This document shows, in pieces, positions 26,104 through 35,343 of a stretch of DNA of 64,000 nt (the first letter of the stretch is position 1; every line of letters begins with the position of its first letter). The stretch comes from Desulfovibrio sp. 86 (GTDB taxonomy: Bacteria; Desulfobacterota; Desulfovibrionia; Desulfovibrionales; Desulfovibrionaceae): NCBI RefSeq assembly GCF_902702915.1, contig NZ_LR738849.1, positions 248,001-312,000 of the forward strand. The letters run 5' to 3'. Made by a program: the position numbers and the translations under genes. The notes beneath the pieces were generated by a model. It worked only from the letters and a program-made list of their open reading frames with translations. It had not been told where the DNA came from and ran no database searches.

Positions 26104-26245
26104 GAGTCGTGTCCTGTTTGTTGCTGTAGGCAAATACAGCGCATGGCCTATTCGGGATGATTATGCCATCGCGCCAGTTCGCTAGGAACTGTTATGCCTC
26201 ATGCAAGGTTTTGTGAAGTGGCAAAAAGTCCGGTTAGGCGCGACA

Positions 26246-26977
26246 TCAGTGCTGCGCAAACAGCGCGTTGCCCGTCATCACAAGGCCTGCGCAGGCCAGC
26301 ATGATATCGATAAGAAGCTGAAAGGTCGCTTCGGAGAGGCCGAGCACAAAGCGTTTACCCAGAAAGGTACCCACCGCCAGCGCCGCCCCCACGGCAAGGC
26401 CATGGCACAATATGGGCAGGGGCAACCCGCCCACAGCCCCAAAAGCCAGAGCCTTGGCAAGGTACACGGCTATGGAGGCGGCCGCTTCAGTGGCGAGCAG
26501 CGCGCCCTTCACCAGCCCGAAACCGGCAAAAATGGGAATGGTCAGCGGACCTGTGGAATACACAACTCCCGTGAGATAACCCACAAAGCCGCCAGCCAGC
26601 GCCATTTGTCCAAGCCCCAGTCGCATGCCGCGCGTACGACTGACCCTTCGCAAACCAATGAGTACAAAAAAGAAAAGACCAATGCACAGGTTGGAAATAT
26701 CCGCAGGCATAATCCAGAGCGTTCGCACGCCCAACACCGCCGCAGGCACGGCCGTCAGCGAATAGCAGACAAAGGCCTTGAGGTTTATCTGGCGACGCCA
26801 AGCGACCACCCGCGAGGCATTGCCCGCAATTGAAGCAACGGCCATAATGGGGATGGCTGCCTTGGGGCCAAAAGCCAAGCTCAGTATTGGCAGCAGGATT
26901 ATGGATGACCCGGTTCCCACAACCCCGCTCACAGTCCCGGCCGCGACGCCGCATAAGACAATAAGCGCGTATATCAC
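26246..26977 (-). CDS. TauE/SafE-family membrane exporter
   Basis: A 243-aa integral membrane protein with about eight hydrophobic helices. It starts IYALIVLCGVAAGTVSGVVGTGSSIILLPIL and has a repeated GFVGYLTGVVYSTGPLTIPI half, the internal duplication of the TauE/SafE (DUF81) family. Members export sulfite, sulfoacetate or related small organic anions. The start is a GTG preceded by GGGGC. It is encoded between the larA-like gene and the liv operon on the same strand with gaps of 140-230 nt, so co-transcription is uncertain. The substrate is unknown. Confidence 0.85.
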   Translation of the reverse strand: MIYALIVLCGVAAGTVSGVVGTGSSIILLPILSLAFGPKAAIPIMAVASIAGNASRVVAWRRQINLKAFVCYSLTAVPAAVLGVRTLWIMPADISNLCIGLFFFVLIGLRRVSRTRGMRLGLGQMALAGGFVGYLTGVVYSTGPLTIPIFAGFGLVKGALLATEAAASIAVYLAKALAFGAVGGLPLPILCHGLAVGAALAVGTFLGKRFVLGLSEATFQLLIDIMLACAGLVMTGNALFAQH

Positions 26978-27128
26978 GGCTGCCCCAGGTTCTGCGTTAA
27001 ATTAGAGGGATGTAGCCTGCCCCATCCGGTGCAGACAAACTTTGGGATGGTGCGGCGTCAGGAAGCGCGGTCTCAGGAACTCCCGCGTCAAATCAGGAAA
27101 CTTTTTGTGTTAAACTAAAAGATCATAA

Positions 27129-27186
27129 AGGTTTTTTTGGAGGGCGCGCTGGGGGGGGCCCTTTTGCAAGAGGCCCCCCACAAAAC
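27129..27186 (-). repeat. G-rich 3' hairpin repeat, copy H3 (divergent)
   Basis: The minus strand reads TGTGGGGGGCCTCTTGCAAAAGGGCCCCCCCCAG and ends in CCAAAAAAACC. It follows the livF stop codon by about 20 nt and is the most diverged copy of the family. Confidence 0.7.
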
Positions 27187-27205
27187 ATTTCAAAGTGGCG
27201 TTATT

Positions 27206-27928
27206 CTAGCCGCCCAGGTAGGCATCCTTGACCTTGGGGTTTTCCAGCAGATCCTTGCCCGGTCCTTCCAGCACCACCCGCCCCACTTCCAGAATGTAGG
27301 CATAGTGCGCTACGGAAAGTGCCGCATAGGCATTCTGTTCAACCAGAAGCACAGTTTTGCCATCGGCATTGATGCGCCTGATGATTTCAAAAATCTCGCG
27401 CACCAGCAGAGGAGCCAGCCCAAGCGAAGGTTCATCAAGCATCAGCAGATCAGGACGGCTCATGAGCGCCCGCCCCACTGCCAGCATCTGCTGTTCGCCG
27501 CCGGAAAGGGTGCCGCCCTTCTGCCAGCTGCGTTCTTTAAGCCGGGGAAAGAGCGTGTACACCCACTCGATGTCGTCCGCGATTTCCTTGCGGTCATTGC
27601 GGGAGTATGCGCCGAGCATCAGGTTTTCCTCCACCGTCAAATGCGGCAGGATGCGCCGCCCTTCGGGTGAGAGCGAGATGCCCCGCCGTACCATGTCCTC
27701 GGGCTTGAGGCCCATAAGAGAAGCCGGGGCTTCGCCTTCGTGCCTGGTGAGCAGGATCTCGCCGGTCACGTTTTTGTTCAGCCCCGCAATGGAACGGATA
27801 ATACTGCTCTTGCCCGCGCCGTTGGCTCCGATGAGCGTCACTATACTGCCGCGCGGAATTTTGAGGCTCACACCCTGCACGGCCTGAATGCCGCCATAGC
27901 GCACATGAAGGTCACGAATTTCAAGCAT
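27206..27928 (-). CDS. livF: Branched-chain amino acid ABC transporter ATPase LivF
   Basis: A 240-aa ABC ATPase. Walker A is GANGAGKSS, the signature LSGGEQQMLAVGRALM, and Walker B LLMLDEPSLGLAP, with H-loop region VLLVEQNAYAAL. Length and the VRYGGIQAVQGVSL start are typical of LivF, which pairs with LivG on the cytoplasmic face of the LivHM permease. It is the last gene of a livK-H-M-G-F operon on the minus strand, 54 nt after livG. A G-rich hairpin follows. Confidence 0.93.
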   Translation of the reverse strand: MLEIRDLHVRYGGIQAVQGVSLKIPRGSIVTLIGANGAGKSSIIRSIAGLNKNVTGEILLTRHEGEAPASLMGLKPEDMVRRGISLSPEGRRILPHLTVEENLMLGAYSRNDRKEIADDIEWVYTLFPRLKERSWQKGGTLSGGEQQMLAVGRALMSRPDLLMLDEPSLGLAPLLVREIFEIIRRINADGKTVLLVEQNAYAALSVAHYAYILEVGRVVLEGPGKDLLENPKVKDAYLGG

Positions 27929-27982
27929 ACTGCACCATATCCATTATATCTCCAACCCGTGTGGCAACTTTTGCGCCGCACA

Positions 27983-28804
27983 TCAGAACATGCCGCCCGC
28001 GCCCATATCCTCGCCAAGATAGGCGCGAATCACCACCGGATTGTTGCGAATTTCTTCCGGGGCGCCTTCAGCGATAAGGGCGCCGTATTCCATAACCCAG
28101 ATATACTGGCACACGCCCATGACAACCTTCATGTCGTGCTCGATAAGCAGAATGGTCAGGCCAAATTCGTCACGAATATGACCAATGAAGTGCATGAGAT
28201 CGAGGCTTTCCTGCGGGTTCATGCCTGCGGCGGGTTCGTCCAGCAGCAAGAGGCGCGGCTCCGTAGCCAGGGCCCGCGCTATTTCAAGACGGCGTTGCGC
28301 TCCGTAGGGCAGACTGCCCGCAAGGTCATCAAGGTGCGCGCCAAGGTTGACCCTGTCGGCCAGCTGACGGCTTTTTTCCCTGATTTCAGCTTCCTCGCGG
28401 TAAAAGGACGGCAGTCCCAGGGGGGCCATCCACCAGGGGCAATGCCGCCGCACATGGCAGCCTACCATGATGTTTTCGAGCACGGTCATATGCTGCGAAA
28501 GACGGATATTCTGAAAGGTACGGGCCATACCGCGCCGACAGATATCATAGGGCTTCAAGCCCTTGATGCTCTGTCCGTCAAGGATGACCTCGCCTTCCTG
28601 AGGCGTGTAAAAACCGCTCAACACGTTGAACGCCGTGGTTTTTCCCGCACCGTTGGGACCGATGATTCCCGCAATGCCCCCATGGGGCAGGGCCAGAGAA
28701 AGTTCGCTCACCGCAGTGACGCCGCCAAAACGCATGGTAACGCCTTTGGCGATGAGCAGCGCTCCTTCATAATGAGGGGGACGGGGCAGATGGAATTCGC
28801 TCAT
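27983..28804 (-). CDS. livG: Branched-chain amino acid ABC transporter ATPase LivG
   Basis: A 273-aa ABC ATPase with Walker A GPNGAGKTT, signature LPYGAQRRLEIARALA, which replaces the LSGGQ form as usual for LivG, and Walker B LLLLDEPAAGMNP. The C-terminal VIRAYLGEDMG extension is typical of LivG. Its ATG overlaps the livM stop (ATGA), so it is translationally coupled. It powers the transporter together with LivF. Confidence 0.93.
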   Translation of the reverse strand: MSEFHLPRPPHYEGALLIAKGVTMRFGGVTAVSELSLALPHGGIAGIIGPNGAGKTTAFNVLSGFYTPQEGEVILDGQSIKGLKPYDICRRGMARTFQNIRLSQHMTVLENIMVGCHVRRHCPWWMAPLGLPSFYREEAEIREKSRQLADRVNLGAHLDDLAGSLPYGAQRRLEIARALATEPRLLLLDEPAAGMNPQESLDLMHFIGHIRDEFGLTILLIEHDMKVVMGVCQYIWVMEYGALIAEGAPEEIRNNPVVIRAYLGEDMGAGGMF

Positions 28805-29841
28805 GCCTTTTGCCTCCTCAAAAATGCGCCTATGCGCTTCCAGGTCAATTCCCTAGTGCCCATGATGCCTTCCCGCCTGAACAGAATGATGCCCAGCAGC
28901 ACAAGCGAAAAGACCACCATTCGCATGCCGGGGATGCCCGGTATTTCAAACAGGCCAAAGATGTCCATGGGTTCTTCAATGGCGCGCAGCCATTCCAGCA
29001 GGATGGTAATGATGGTAGCGCCAAGGAGGCTGCCCGTCAGCGAGCCAAGGCCGCCGGCGACCACAAACATGAGCACGTTGAAGGTCAGAAGGAAATTGAA
29101 CATCTTGGGGTCAATGGTGGAAAGATGGCTGCCAAGAAGCGCCCCGCCCACTCCGGCGAAAAACGCGCCGATGCAGAACGAAAGCACCTTGTTCCAGAAC
29201 ACGTTGATGCCCATGACGCTGGCGGCGATTTCATTGTCTCGTATACAGCGCAATACGTTGCCGTAATTGCTGAACACAAGCCGCACCAGCACAATGAGCG
29301 TAAGGAGCATCCATCCGTAGCACACAAGAAGCGTGGCATGCGAGGGTATGCCCTTGATGCCCAGAGAGCCGTTGGTGATGGGGGTGGCGTTGACGATGAG
29401 CACCCGGATGATCTCGGCAAAACCGAGCGTGGCTATGCCGAGGTAGTCGTCGCCAAGGCGCAGCACGGGAACGGCGATAAAAAAGGCAAATATGGTGGCG
29501 ACCACTCCGCCGGCCAGCACCGATGCCCAAAAGGGCGTGAACAGCTCGGAGAAGGGCCAGATTATGGGTTCAAGAATCCACATCATTTCCTTCTGTTCCG
29601 GCGGCAGAATGCACAAAGCCGAAACATAGGCCCCCACGGCAATGAAACCGGCATGCCCCAGGGAGAAAAGACCTGTGAACCCATAGATGAGATTGAGCGA
29701 AAGCGCCAGGATGGCGTTGATGAAAATGAGCTTGGCGATGTAAATCTGGTAGTCGCCAAGAAAAAATTCCGCCTGCCATACCGCGCAGCCCACCAGGGCC
29801 ATGGCCAGTATGCTCAAGATCGTGCTGCTGTTCAGGCGCAT
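28801..29841 (-). CDS. livM: Branched-chain amino acid ABC transporter permease LivM
   Basis: A 346-aa inner-membrane permease with 8-9 hydrophobic helices. LSLNLIYGFTGLFSLGHAGFIAVGAY is the conserved LivM N-terminal motif, and the EAA-like loop is in IRDNEIAASVMGINV. It starts 1 nt inside the livH stop (TGATG overlap) and overlaps livG, so expression is tightly coupled. Confidence 0.93.
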   Translation of the reverse strand: MRLNSSTILSILAMALVGCAVWQAEFFLGDYQIYIAKLIFINAILALSLNLIYGFTGLFSLGHAGFIAVGAYVSALCILPPEQKEMMWILEPIIWPFSELFTPFWASVLAGGVVATIFAFFIAVPVLRLGDDYLGIATLGFAEIIRVLIVNATPITNGSLGIKGIPSHATLLVCYGWMLLTLIVLVRLVFSNYGNVLRCIRDNEIAASVMGINVFWNKVLSFCIGAFFAGVGGALLGSHLSTIDPKMFNFLLTFNVLMFVVAGGLGSLTGSLLGATIITILLEWLRAIEEPMDIFGLFEIPGIPGMRMVVFSLVLLGIILFRREGIMGTRELTWKRIGAFLRRQKA

Positions 29842-30734
29842 CAGATTTTCTCCTCCGTGCGATCGCCAAGCAGGCCCGTGGGCTTGTAGAAGAGCACAAG
29901 CACAAGCAGCACAAAGGCGAAGGCGTCACGGTAACCAGAAAGCTCCGGCATGAAAGCCACGGTCATGATTTCCACAAAACCCAGAGCGACACCGCCGATA
30001 ACCGCCCCCTGGATGGAGCCGATACCCCCGAAAACGGCGGCGATAAAGGCTTTGAGGCCAGGCATGATGCCCATGTAAGGATGCACCTGGGGATACCGCA
30101 AGGCCCACATGATGCCCGAAGCAGCAGCCAGCGCCGAGCCGATGCAGAAGGTCAGGGCAATGATGTTGTCCACCTTGACCCCGAGCAGGCGCGTAGTTTC
30201 GATGTCCTTTGATATGGCGCGCATGGCCAGGCCCGGCTTGGTGCGGTAGACCACATACAGCAGAATGCCCACAAGCACGATGGTCATACAGGGCACAAAC
30301 GCGGTGAGCGGCAGGATGCGCAAACCGCCGATCTGCCATTCAGACACGAGCCAGTCGGGTTGCAGCACGGGACGCGGCTGGCCGGTAAAAATCACCACAG
30401 CCAGGCTTTCGATAAAAAAGGACACGGCAATGGCGCTGATAAGCGCCGAAATTCGTGGTGCGTCACGCAGGGGCCGGTAGGCCACCCTTTCAATGATGAC
30501 ACCCAGCAGGCTCGCGCCTGCGACGGAAACCACCGCAGCCACAGCCCAGGGCCAGCCGAAGGCAAAGGTGCCAAAAAACACAAAATAGGCGCCAACCATC
30601 AGAATGTCGCCGTGGGCAAAGTTAATAAGTCGTAAAATGCCGTATACCATGGTGTAGCCAATGGCTATCAACGCGTAGAGCGATCCCAGGGTAAGGGCGT
30701 TAAAACAATGCTGCAAAAACATGTCAAGGCTCAT
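29841..30734 (-). CDS. livH: Branched-chain amino acid ABC transporter permease LivH
   Basis: A 297-aa permease. LGSLYALIAIGYTMVYGILRLINFAHGD is the LivH N-terminal signature, and the cytoplasmic loop has AISKDIETTRLLGVKVD. The start at 30734 (MSLDMFLQ) is favoured by the GAGGTGG site; the upstream eight in-frame codons have none. It is separated from livK by a hairpin that may lower permease expression relative to the binding protein. Confidence 0.92.
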   Translation of the reverse strand: MSLDMFLQHCFNALTLGSLYALIAIGYTMVYGILRLINFAHGDILMVGAYFVFFGTFAFGWPWAVAAVVSVAGASLLGVIIERVAYRPLRDAPRISALISAIAVSFFIESLAVVIFTGQPRPVLQPDWLVSEWQIGGLRILPLTAFVPCMTIVLVGILLYVVYRTKPGLAMRAISKDIETTRLLGVKVDNIIALTFCIGSALAAASGIMWALRYPQVHPYMGIMPGLKAFIAAVFGGIGSIQGAVIGGVALGFVEIMTVAFMPELSGYRDAFAFVLLVLVLFYKPTGLLGDRTEEKI

Positions 30735-30821
30735 GTAGCCACCTCGGCAGCCGTTCACGGTAGCGGCGGATCAAAGGCCGCAAAACCCCCTCCGCGAACG
30801 GCAGCAAAAAAGAGGAAAAGC

Positions 30822-30847
30822 GCCCCGCGGCGTTTGCGCCGCGGGGC
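30822..30847 (-). terminator. Hairpin between livK and livH (likely attenuator)
   Basis: GCCCCGCGGCG and CGCCGCGGGGC form an 11-bp stem, followed on the minus strand by GCTTTTCCTCTTTTTT. It lies 17 nt after the livK stop. Partial termination here would give the usual excess of binding protein over permease. Confidence 0.7.
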
Positions 30848-30864
30848 CGAAAAAAACAACCAGC

Positions 30865-32010
30865 TTACTTGGGCGTTACTTCACCCACGTAAACGCGCTT
30901 GCCATCTTTGTATTCAATGATGCCCACGGGCATTTCAGCGTCGTGGGTGGCATTGATGGAAAGCAGTCCAAGAGCGGTGGGCAGATCCTTGGTTTCGGCC
31001 AGAGCCTTGGCAATGGCCTGGGGCTCGGCGGAATTGGCACGCTTGATGGCGTCAAGGATAAGGAAGTAGGTGTTGTAGCCAAGAGCGCCGTTAACGTTGG
31101 TTTCTTTGTTAGGATAGGTGGCCTTCCAGGCTTCGGTGAAGCGTTTGGCGGCTTCGCTCATGTTGGGCATGGCGGGGTCGTAAGGGAAGGTGGTGTGCAG
31201 GAAGCCCTCGGCAGCCTTGCCGCCGAGCTTGAGCGTGTCGGGGTTGTCCATGGCGTCCGCGCCCATAAGGCGGAACTTGGCGCCCAGTTCACGGGCCTGC
31301 TTCATGATGATGGCGCCTTCAGCAAAGTAGGCGGGCATGAACACGATGTCGGGGTTTTTGGAAATCAGCTCGGTCAACTGGGCAGTGAAGTCCTGGTCGC
31401 CGGAACTGTACTTGAGGGTAGCGACCACATCGCCGCCCTGCTTTTTGAAGGACTTGGAGAAGAAACTGGACAGGCCCACGGCATAGTCGTTGGTCATGTC
31501 CATAAGAACGGCGGCCTTCTTGAAGCCCAGGTTCTCGCGGGCATAGGTGGCCGCAGCGGCGCCCTGATAGGGGTCAATGAAGCAGGCGCGGAAGTAGTAC
31601 TTCTTGCCCTGGGTCACGAGAGGATTGGTGCAGGAGGTGCCCACGCCGGGGACCTTGGCCTTTTCGGCGACTTCAGCGCCAGCCATGGCAAGGGAAGAAC
31701 CATAGGTGCCGATGAGGGCCACGACCTTGTCACGTTCCACAAGGCGCTTCACGGCATTGGCCGCCTCAACCTTGTCGGACTTGTTGTCCACAACAACCAG
31801 GTCCACGGGGCGACCGAGAACGGTAGGCATTTCTTTGTGCGCCAGGCGGACGCCTTCAAGTTCAAGCTGACCGCCAAAGGCGTTCTGCCCGGTCAGGGGA
31901 AGGTAAACGCCGATTTTGATAGGAGCGGCATCAGCGGCAGGCGCCTGGCCGGCAAAACCAAGGGTGAGCGCCAGCCCGGCCAGCGCTGCAAAAAGTTTTC
32001 CCAGTTTCAT
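30865..32010 (-). CDS. livK: Branched-chain amino acid ABC transporter substrate-binding protein
   Basis: A 381-aa periplasmic type I binding protein. The signal peptide is MKLGKLFAALAGLALTLGFAGQAPAADA, and the mature part begins PIKIGVYLPLTGQNAFGGQLELEGVRL. GTYGSSLAMAGAEVAEKAKVPGVGTSCTNPLV forms the ligand loop typical of LivJ/LivK-like proteins. The start at 32010 is set by GGAGGGAAAGG and the signal peptide; longer upstream ORF is non-coding. Substrate could be Leu/Ile/Val or another amino acid or amide, since this family is broad. Confidence 0.9.
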   Translation of the reverse strand: MKLGKLFAALAGLALTLGFAGQAPAADAAPIKIGVYLPLTGQNAFGGQLELEGVRLAHKEMPTVLGRPVDLVVVDNKSDKVEAANAVKRLVERDKVVALIGTYGSSLAMAGAEVAEKAKVPGVGTSCTNPLVTQGKKYYFRACFIDPYQGAAAATYARENLGFKKAAVLMDMTNDYAVGLSSFFSKSFKKQGGDVVATLKYSSGDQDFTAQLTELISKNPDIVFMPAYFAEGAIIMKQARELGAKFRLMGADAMDNPDTLKLGGKAAEGFLHTTFPYDPAMPNMSEAAKRFTEAWKATYPNKETNVNGALGYNTYFLILDAIKRANSAEPQAIAKALAETKDLPTALGLLSINATHDAEMPVGIIEYKDGKRVYVGEVTPK

Positions 32011-32072
32011 CCTTTCCCTCCAGGTTTTTTGTGTTCGCAGGGCGACGCCAAAGGGCGGGCCACTAGACCCGT

Positions 32073-32101
32073 ATACTAAACAATTTGGACGCAGCCTGCA
32101 A
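32073..32101 (-). promoter_or_regulatory. Candidate sigma-70 promoter of the liv operon
   Basis: On the minus strand TTGCAG (32101-32096), a 17-nt spacer and TAGTAT (32078-32073), about 60 nt upstream of the livK start. Confidence 0.55.
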
Positions 32102-32128
32102 TTCAGAAATCCTATGAACCCATAAAAA

Positions 32129-33922
32129 TCAGGTAAAAAGACTAGCATAGCGCGCAAAAAGCCGCTTGCCGGGGCGCGAGAAACGGTCCCACTCGCCCGT
32201 AAGTGCCAGACCGGGAACAATGGCCCGCACCACAGGCAGGTCAAAATCCTTCCGGCTGATGTCCACGTAAAGCGGAGTTCTGCCATGCTCAGCCAGCACG
32301 GCTTCAAGCAGACGGCAGTTGTCAACGGGCGATGCAAGGCTGTAGTCCGGCAGATCTTCAAGAAAGCGCACAGGCAGGCCCGCAAGGCCGGGGCCGGAAG
32401 GCCGGGGCCGCGTGCTTTGAGACGTCGAATACGGCCAGGGCGTTTCGGTCAGCGCCGCCAGGGCCGCCCGCTGCCCATTGAGGTTGGCTCCCGTGGCGCG
32501 GGCGATGCCGCCGTCACGTCCCATGACAAAGCACTGGTACACGGGAAGGCCGAATTCGGTGGTGATATCCTGAAACTGCACGCTGATGCCGCAGGCCGCA
32601 TAGTCGTCCAGCAGGGACTGCATGCGGGCATCACGGCTTTTAAGGCGGAAGCACTGCAAACGGCTGAAGGGCGTGGTGGCTTCGGCGTCGCGCTCAAAAA
32701 TCTCCGTCAGGGCAGCCTGCCTGGCCTCATCCAGAGTATTGCCCGAAGCGAGCCCCGTTGAGCCGCCAGCCAGAAACAGGGCCGGTTCATCCAGATTACA
32801 GAACAGAAACACGGCCTGAGCCGGAACAAGCACCGGGCGGCCATCGGCCCCCACGGCGGTGAGCCAGTGCAGGGGCGCATCCATATACGGCGCTTCAACC
32901 GGCAGAAGATTGGGATCAAGGGCCGCCCTGCCCTGCGCCTGCAATTCAGAAAAACGGGCCTTGTAGAGAGGCATGGCATGCTTGCGGCCAACTACCTGCC
33001 CTGCTTCGCCCTTTGCGCCAGCCCTGGCCGGGCCAACGCTCACATAGGCACTGGCCCTTTCAACAATTTCCATCGCATAGGAAGCCCTGGCCGCTGCCAG
33101 GGACATTCCCCGTCCGTAGGCAGTGGCCTGACCGCGCAGCCGGTGGCGCACAGCATTGCTGCACACCTCGATGTCCACCAGCCAGGAACGCAGCAGGGCT
33201 ATGGGCGAAAGCGAAGCTTCGTGCCGCATTTCTGCCCCGGCGATGGTTCCCGACTCCATAAGGGCATCCAGCGCGCGCAAAAAGGTCTGCTGCGCTGGCG
33301 GACGCTCCCAGGCGGGCGCGGGATCGGCGCGCAGACGCGCATGCTGTTCCGCCATCTTGCCCGCATGGGCGGCCATGGCCATGGCTGTTTTTTCAATTTC
33401 TTCATTCGGGAACAGCGGGGCGATGCCAGCCTCGGATGGGCGCGGCAAGGCATGATGTTCGCAAATATTGTCGCGAAACAGTTCGCTCCAGGCGGCGCTG
33501 GCTTCCGCATCGGGCTGGCTGGCTGCACGCAGGTACAACGCCGGACTGGCGTGAGCCAGGCGCCTGCCCGCATCAGCGGGAAAACCGGCGCAGGCCTGCG
33601 CATGCCGGGGCAGCAAAATACCGCATTCCAGCAGCAAGGCCGCCAGAACCGGTCGTATGAAGGCGTCATTGGCCGCATCGTAGCAGGTGGCCGCCAGACG
33701 TGTCAGTTCCTCGGTTTTTTCAGCGCTCAGCAAACGCAAAAGATGCTGATGTAAAAAATCGTCCATGGGCGCGGCTTCAAGGCGCGCCAAAGCGGCGGCA
33801 AAGTCGAGATCAGACGGCGGCACACAGGAAAAATATCCCGTGGTGGCCTGAGTCTCTTCATGCGTGTAGGCGTAGTCGAGTATTGGCAACTGGTCGGTTG
33901 AAGGAGCATCGTCCCTGATCAT
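32129..33922 (-). CDS. YcaO-domain protein with N-terminal helical domain
   Basis: A 597-aa protein. The first roughly 250 residues look helical, resembling TPR or Sel1-type packing. The C-terminal YcaO domain contains AAARASYAMEIVERA (the SxxxExxER ATP/Mg motif), ASGNTLDEARQAALTEIFERDAE and GANLNGQRAALAALTE, so the ATP-binding residues appear intact. YcaO enzymes phosphorylate amide backbones for azoline or thioamide formation; the E. coli protein is linked to ribosomal protein S12 methylthiolation. No peptide precursor, TfuA or dehydrogenase partner is encoded nearby, so this is a stand-alone member. The start at 33922 has a GAGAGAG site; an ATG 27 nt upstream has none. Confidence 0.8.
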   Translation of the reverse strand: MIRDDAPSTDQLPILDYAYTHEETQATTGYFSCVPPSDLDFAAALARLEAAPMDDFLHQHLLRLLSAEKTEELTRLAATCYDAANDAFIRPVLAALLLECGILLPRHAQACAGFPADAGRRLAHASPALYLRAASQPDAEASAAWSELFRDNICEHHALPRPSEAGIAPLFPNEEIEKTAMAMAAHAGKMAEQHARLRADPAPAWERPPAQQTFLRALDALMESGTIAGAEMRHEASLSPIALLRSWLVDIEVCSNAVRHRLRGQATAYGRGMSLAAARASYAMEIVERASAYVSVGPARAGAKGEAGQVVGRKHAMPLYKARFSELQAQGRAALDPNLLPVEAPYMDAPLHWLTAVGADGRPVLVPAQAVFLFCNLDEPALFLAGGSTGLASGNTLDEARQAALTEIFERDAEATTPFSRLQCFRLKSRDARMQSLLDDYAACGISVQFQDITTEFGLPVYQCFVMGRDGGIARATGANLNGQRAALAALTETPWPYSTSQSTRPRPSGPGLAGLPVRFLEDLPDYSLASPVDNCRLLEAVLAEHGRTPLYVDISRKDFDLPVVRAIVPGLALTGEWDRFSRPGKRLFARYASLFT

Positions 33923-33951
33923 GTCAACTCTCTCAAAGTTTTTTCGCATTG

Positions 33952-33965
33952 AGAATATCTATTCT
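33952..33965. promoter_or_regulatory. Inverted repeat upstream of the YcaO gene
   Basis: AGAATA-TC-TATTCT forms a perfect 6-2-6 inverted repeat about 30 nt upstream of the YcaO start, a possible operator. The regulator is unknown. Confidence 0.35.
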
Positions 33966-33978
33966 AAATGCTTCCAAG

Positions 33979-34083
33979 ACGCCCGCTCCGGCGTTTAACA
34001 GCGCAGATAAACTGCGCTTACGCCTCTGCGGCGGGCGTCTGCTCCCGCATCCGCCAGAGCAATTTCAAAGAGAACTTGCTCTA
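33979..34083 (+). repeat. Second intergenic repeat type, partial copy F1
   Basis: It shares GGCGTTTA, ATAAACTGCGCTTACGCC, CGTCTGCTC and CCGCCAGAGC, in the same order, with the region at 51038-51197. It ends in TTGCTCTA like the MITE family, but the left end is missing. Confidence 0.6.
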
Positions 34084-34174
34084 GGCTGGTTGGACAGAAT
34101 ATGCCCAGAACAACCTACACTTTTGCTGGGAAAATGCCAGACCAAAAGCAGCGCCGCTGTGATGCACAAAAAAA

Positions 34175-34230
34175 GCGGGCCGCAAGCGGCCCGCCATAAA
34201 AAACGAAAGCCCTGACATGCAGGGCTTTCG
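34175..34230 (-). terminator. Two tandem terminators after rpsI
   Basis: On the minus strand CGAAAGCCCT/AGGGCTTTCG (34230-34204) is followed by TTTTTTA. A second stem, GCGGGCCGC/GCGGCCCGC (34194-34175), is followed by TTTTTTTG. The first begins 9 nt after the rpsI stop. Confidence 0.92.
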
Positions 34231-34238
34231 CAAAGCGA

Positions 34239-34631
34239 TTAACGCTTGGAGTACTGGTACCGTGCGCGGGCAGCGCGCAGGCCGTACTTTTTACGTTCTT
34301 TCTTGCGGGCATCCCGGGTGAGGAAACCGGCTTTCTTGAGCATGGGGCGCAGGGCCGGGTCAACCATCAGCAGGGCACGGGAAATACCGTGGCGCACAGC
34401 TTCGGCCTGACCGGTCACACCGCCGCCAGCCACGTTGATGCGCACATCAAGCTTGTCGGCAAGCTTGGAGAGCACCAGGGGCTGACGAATGATCATCTGC
34501 AGGGTCTTACGGGGAAAATACTCCTCGAAAGAACGCCCGTTGACCGTGATGCCGCCGGAACCGGCATAGATGCGGGTACGCGCCGTGGCGGTCTTGCGAC
34601 GGCCGGTGCCGTATTCAAATTTCTCGCTCAT
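34239..34631 (-). CDS. rpsI: 30S ribosomal protein S9
   Basis: A 130-aa S9 with [20 protein letters not shown] at the N-terminus, [19 protein letters not shown] centrally and the basic [16 protein letters not shown] tail that reaches the tRNA in the P site. AAGGAG precedes the ATG. It lies 13 nt after rplM, forming the universal rplM-rpsI operon. Confidence 0.97.
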   Translation of the reverse strand: MSEKFEYGTGRRKTATARTRIYAGSGGITVNGRSFEEYFPRKTLQMIIRQPLVLSKLADKLDVRINVAGGGVTGQAEAVRHGISRALLMVDPALRPMLKKAGFLTRDARKKERKKYGLRAARARYQYSKR

Positions 34632-34644
34632 GGCATTCTACTCC

Positions 34645-35079
34645 TTAATGCGGCAGCGTCAGCGGCTGGGGATTCTGGGCCGTATGGGGATGTTCGGTCC
34701 CGGCGTAAATCTTGAGTTTCTTCAGCATGGCGCGACCCAGGCGATTCTTGGGCAGCATGCCCTTCACGGCAGTCATCAGGACGCGGGAGGGCTTGTCGGC
34801 CAGCACGTCGCCGAGAACGGAGGTCTTGAGACCGCCGACCCAGCCGGAGTGCCGGTAATATTTTTTATCGGTCATTTTTTTGCCGGTAACTTTGATCTTT
34901 TCGCAGTTAACTACCACGATAAAGTCCCCGTTATCCATATGCGGGGCGAATTCAGGCTTGTGCTTGCCGCGCAGGCGGTGGGCGATCTGGCTGGCCAGAC
35001 GACCGAGCACCTGATCCTGAGCGTCAACCACGAACCATTCGCGATTGATGTCTTTGGGGGTGGGGCTGAACGTCTTCAT
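34645..35079 (-). CDS. rplM: 50S ribosomal protein L13
   Basis: A 144-aa L13 with [42 protein letters not shown] and [22 protein letters not shown]. It starts after GAGGAGT. The roughly 110-nt leader contains a GCAGCC/GGCTGC hairpin (35126-35111) that could serve in autoregulation, as known for L13 leaders elsewhere. First gene of the rplM-rpsI operon. Confidence 0.97.
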   Translation of the reverse strand: MKTFSPTPKDINREWFVVDAQDQVLGRLASQIAHRLRGKHKPEFAPHMDNGDFIVVVNCEKIKVTGKKMTDKKYYRHSGWVGGLKTSVLGDVLADKPSRVLMTAVKGMLPKNRLGRAMLKKLKIYAGTEHPHTAQNPQPLTLPH

Positions 35080-35191
35080 CGGAGTGACTCCTCACATCTG
35101 CAAATATCAGCAGCCCTCAGGCTGCAAAAAAGTTCATTGCGCGATGCGCCGTCGAACGGGGGTGACGACATTTATCGCAGTAAAGATGGCT

Positions 35192-35220
35192 TCAATACGG
35201 CAAACTCCAGAAACTGTCAA
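35192..35220 (-). promoter_or_regulatory. Sigma-70 promoter of rplM-rpsI
   Basis: On the minus strand a consensus TTGACA (35220-35215), 17-nt spacer and TATTGA (35197-35192). The transcript would start near 35185. Confidence 0.75.
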
Positions 35221-35279
35221 GAGCAGCCGTGCCATTATCCACCCACAGGCCATAACCCAGGGGCAGTGACATGAAGCCC

Positions 35280-35308
35280 TTGAGCTTTACCCCATCTGCC
35301 CCTATACT
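35280..35308 (+). promoter_or_regulatory. Sigma-70 promoter of the HD-domain gene
   Basis: TTGAGC (35280-35285), exactly 17 nt, then TATACT (35303-35308), 36 nt before the start codon. It is divergent from the rplM promoter. Confidence 0.7.
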
Positions 35309-35343
35309 GCCAACTGTTTTTCCGACCCGTACCCGGAGAAAGT

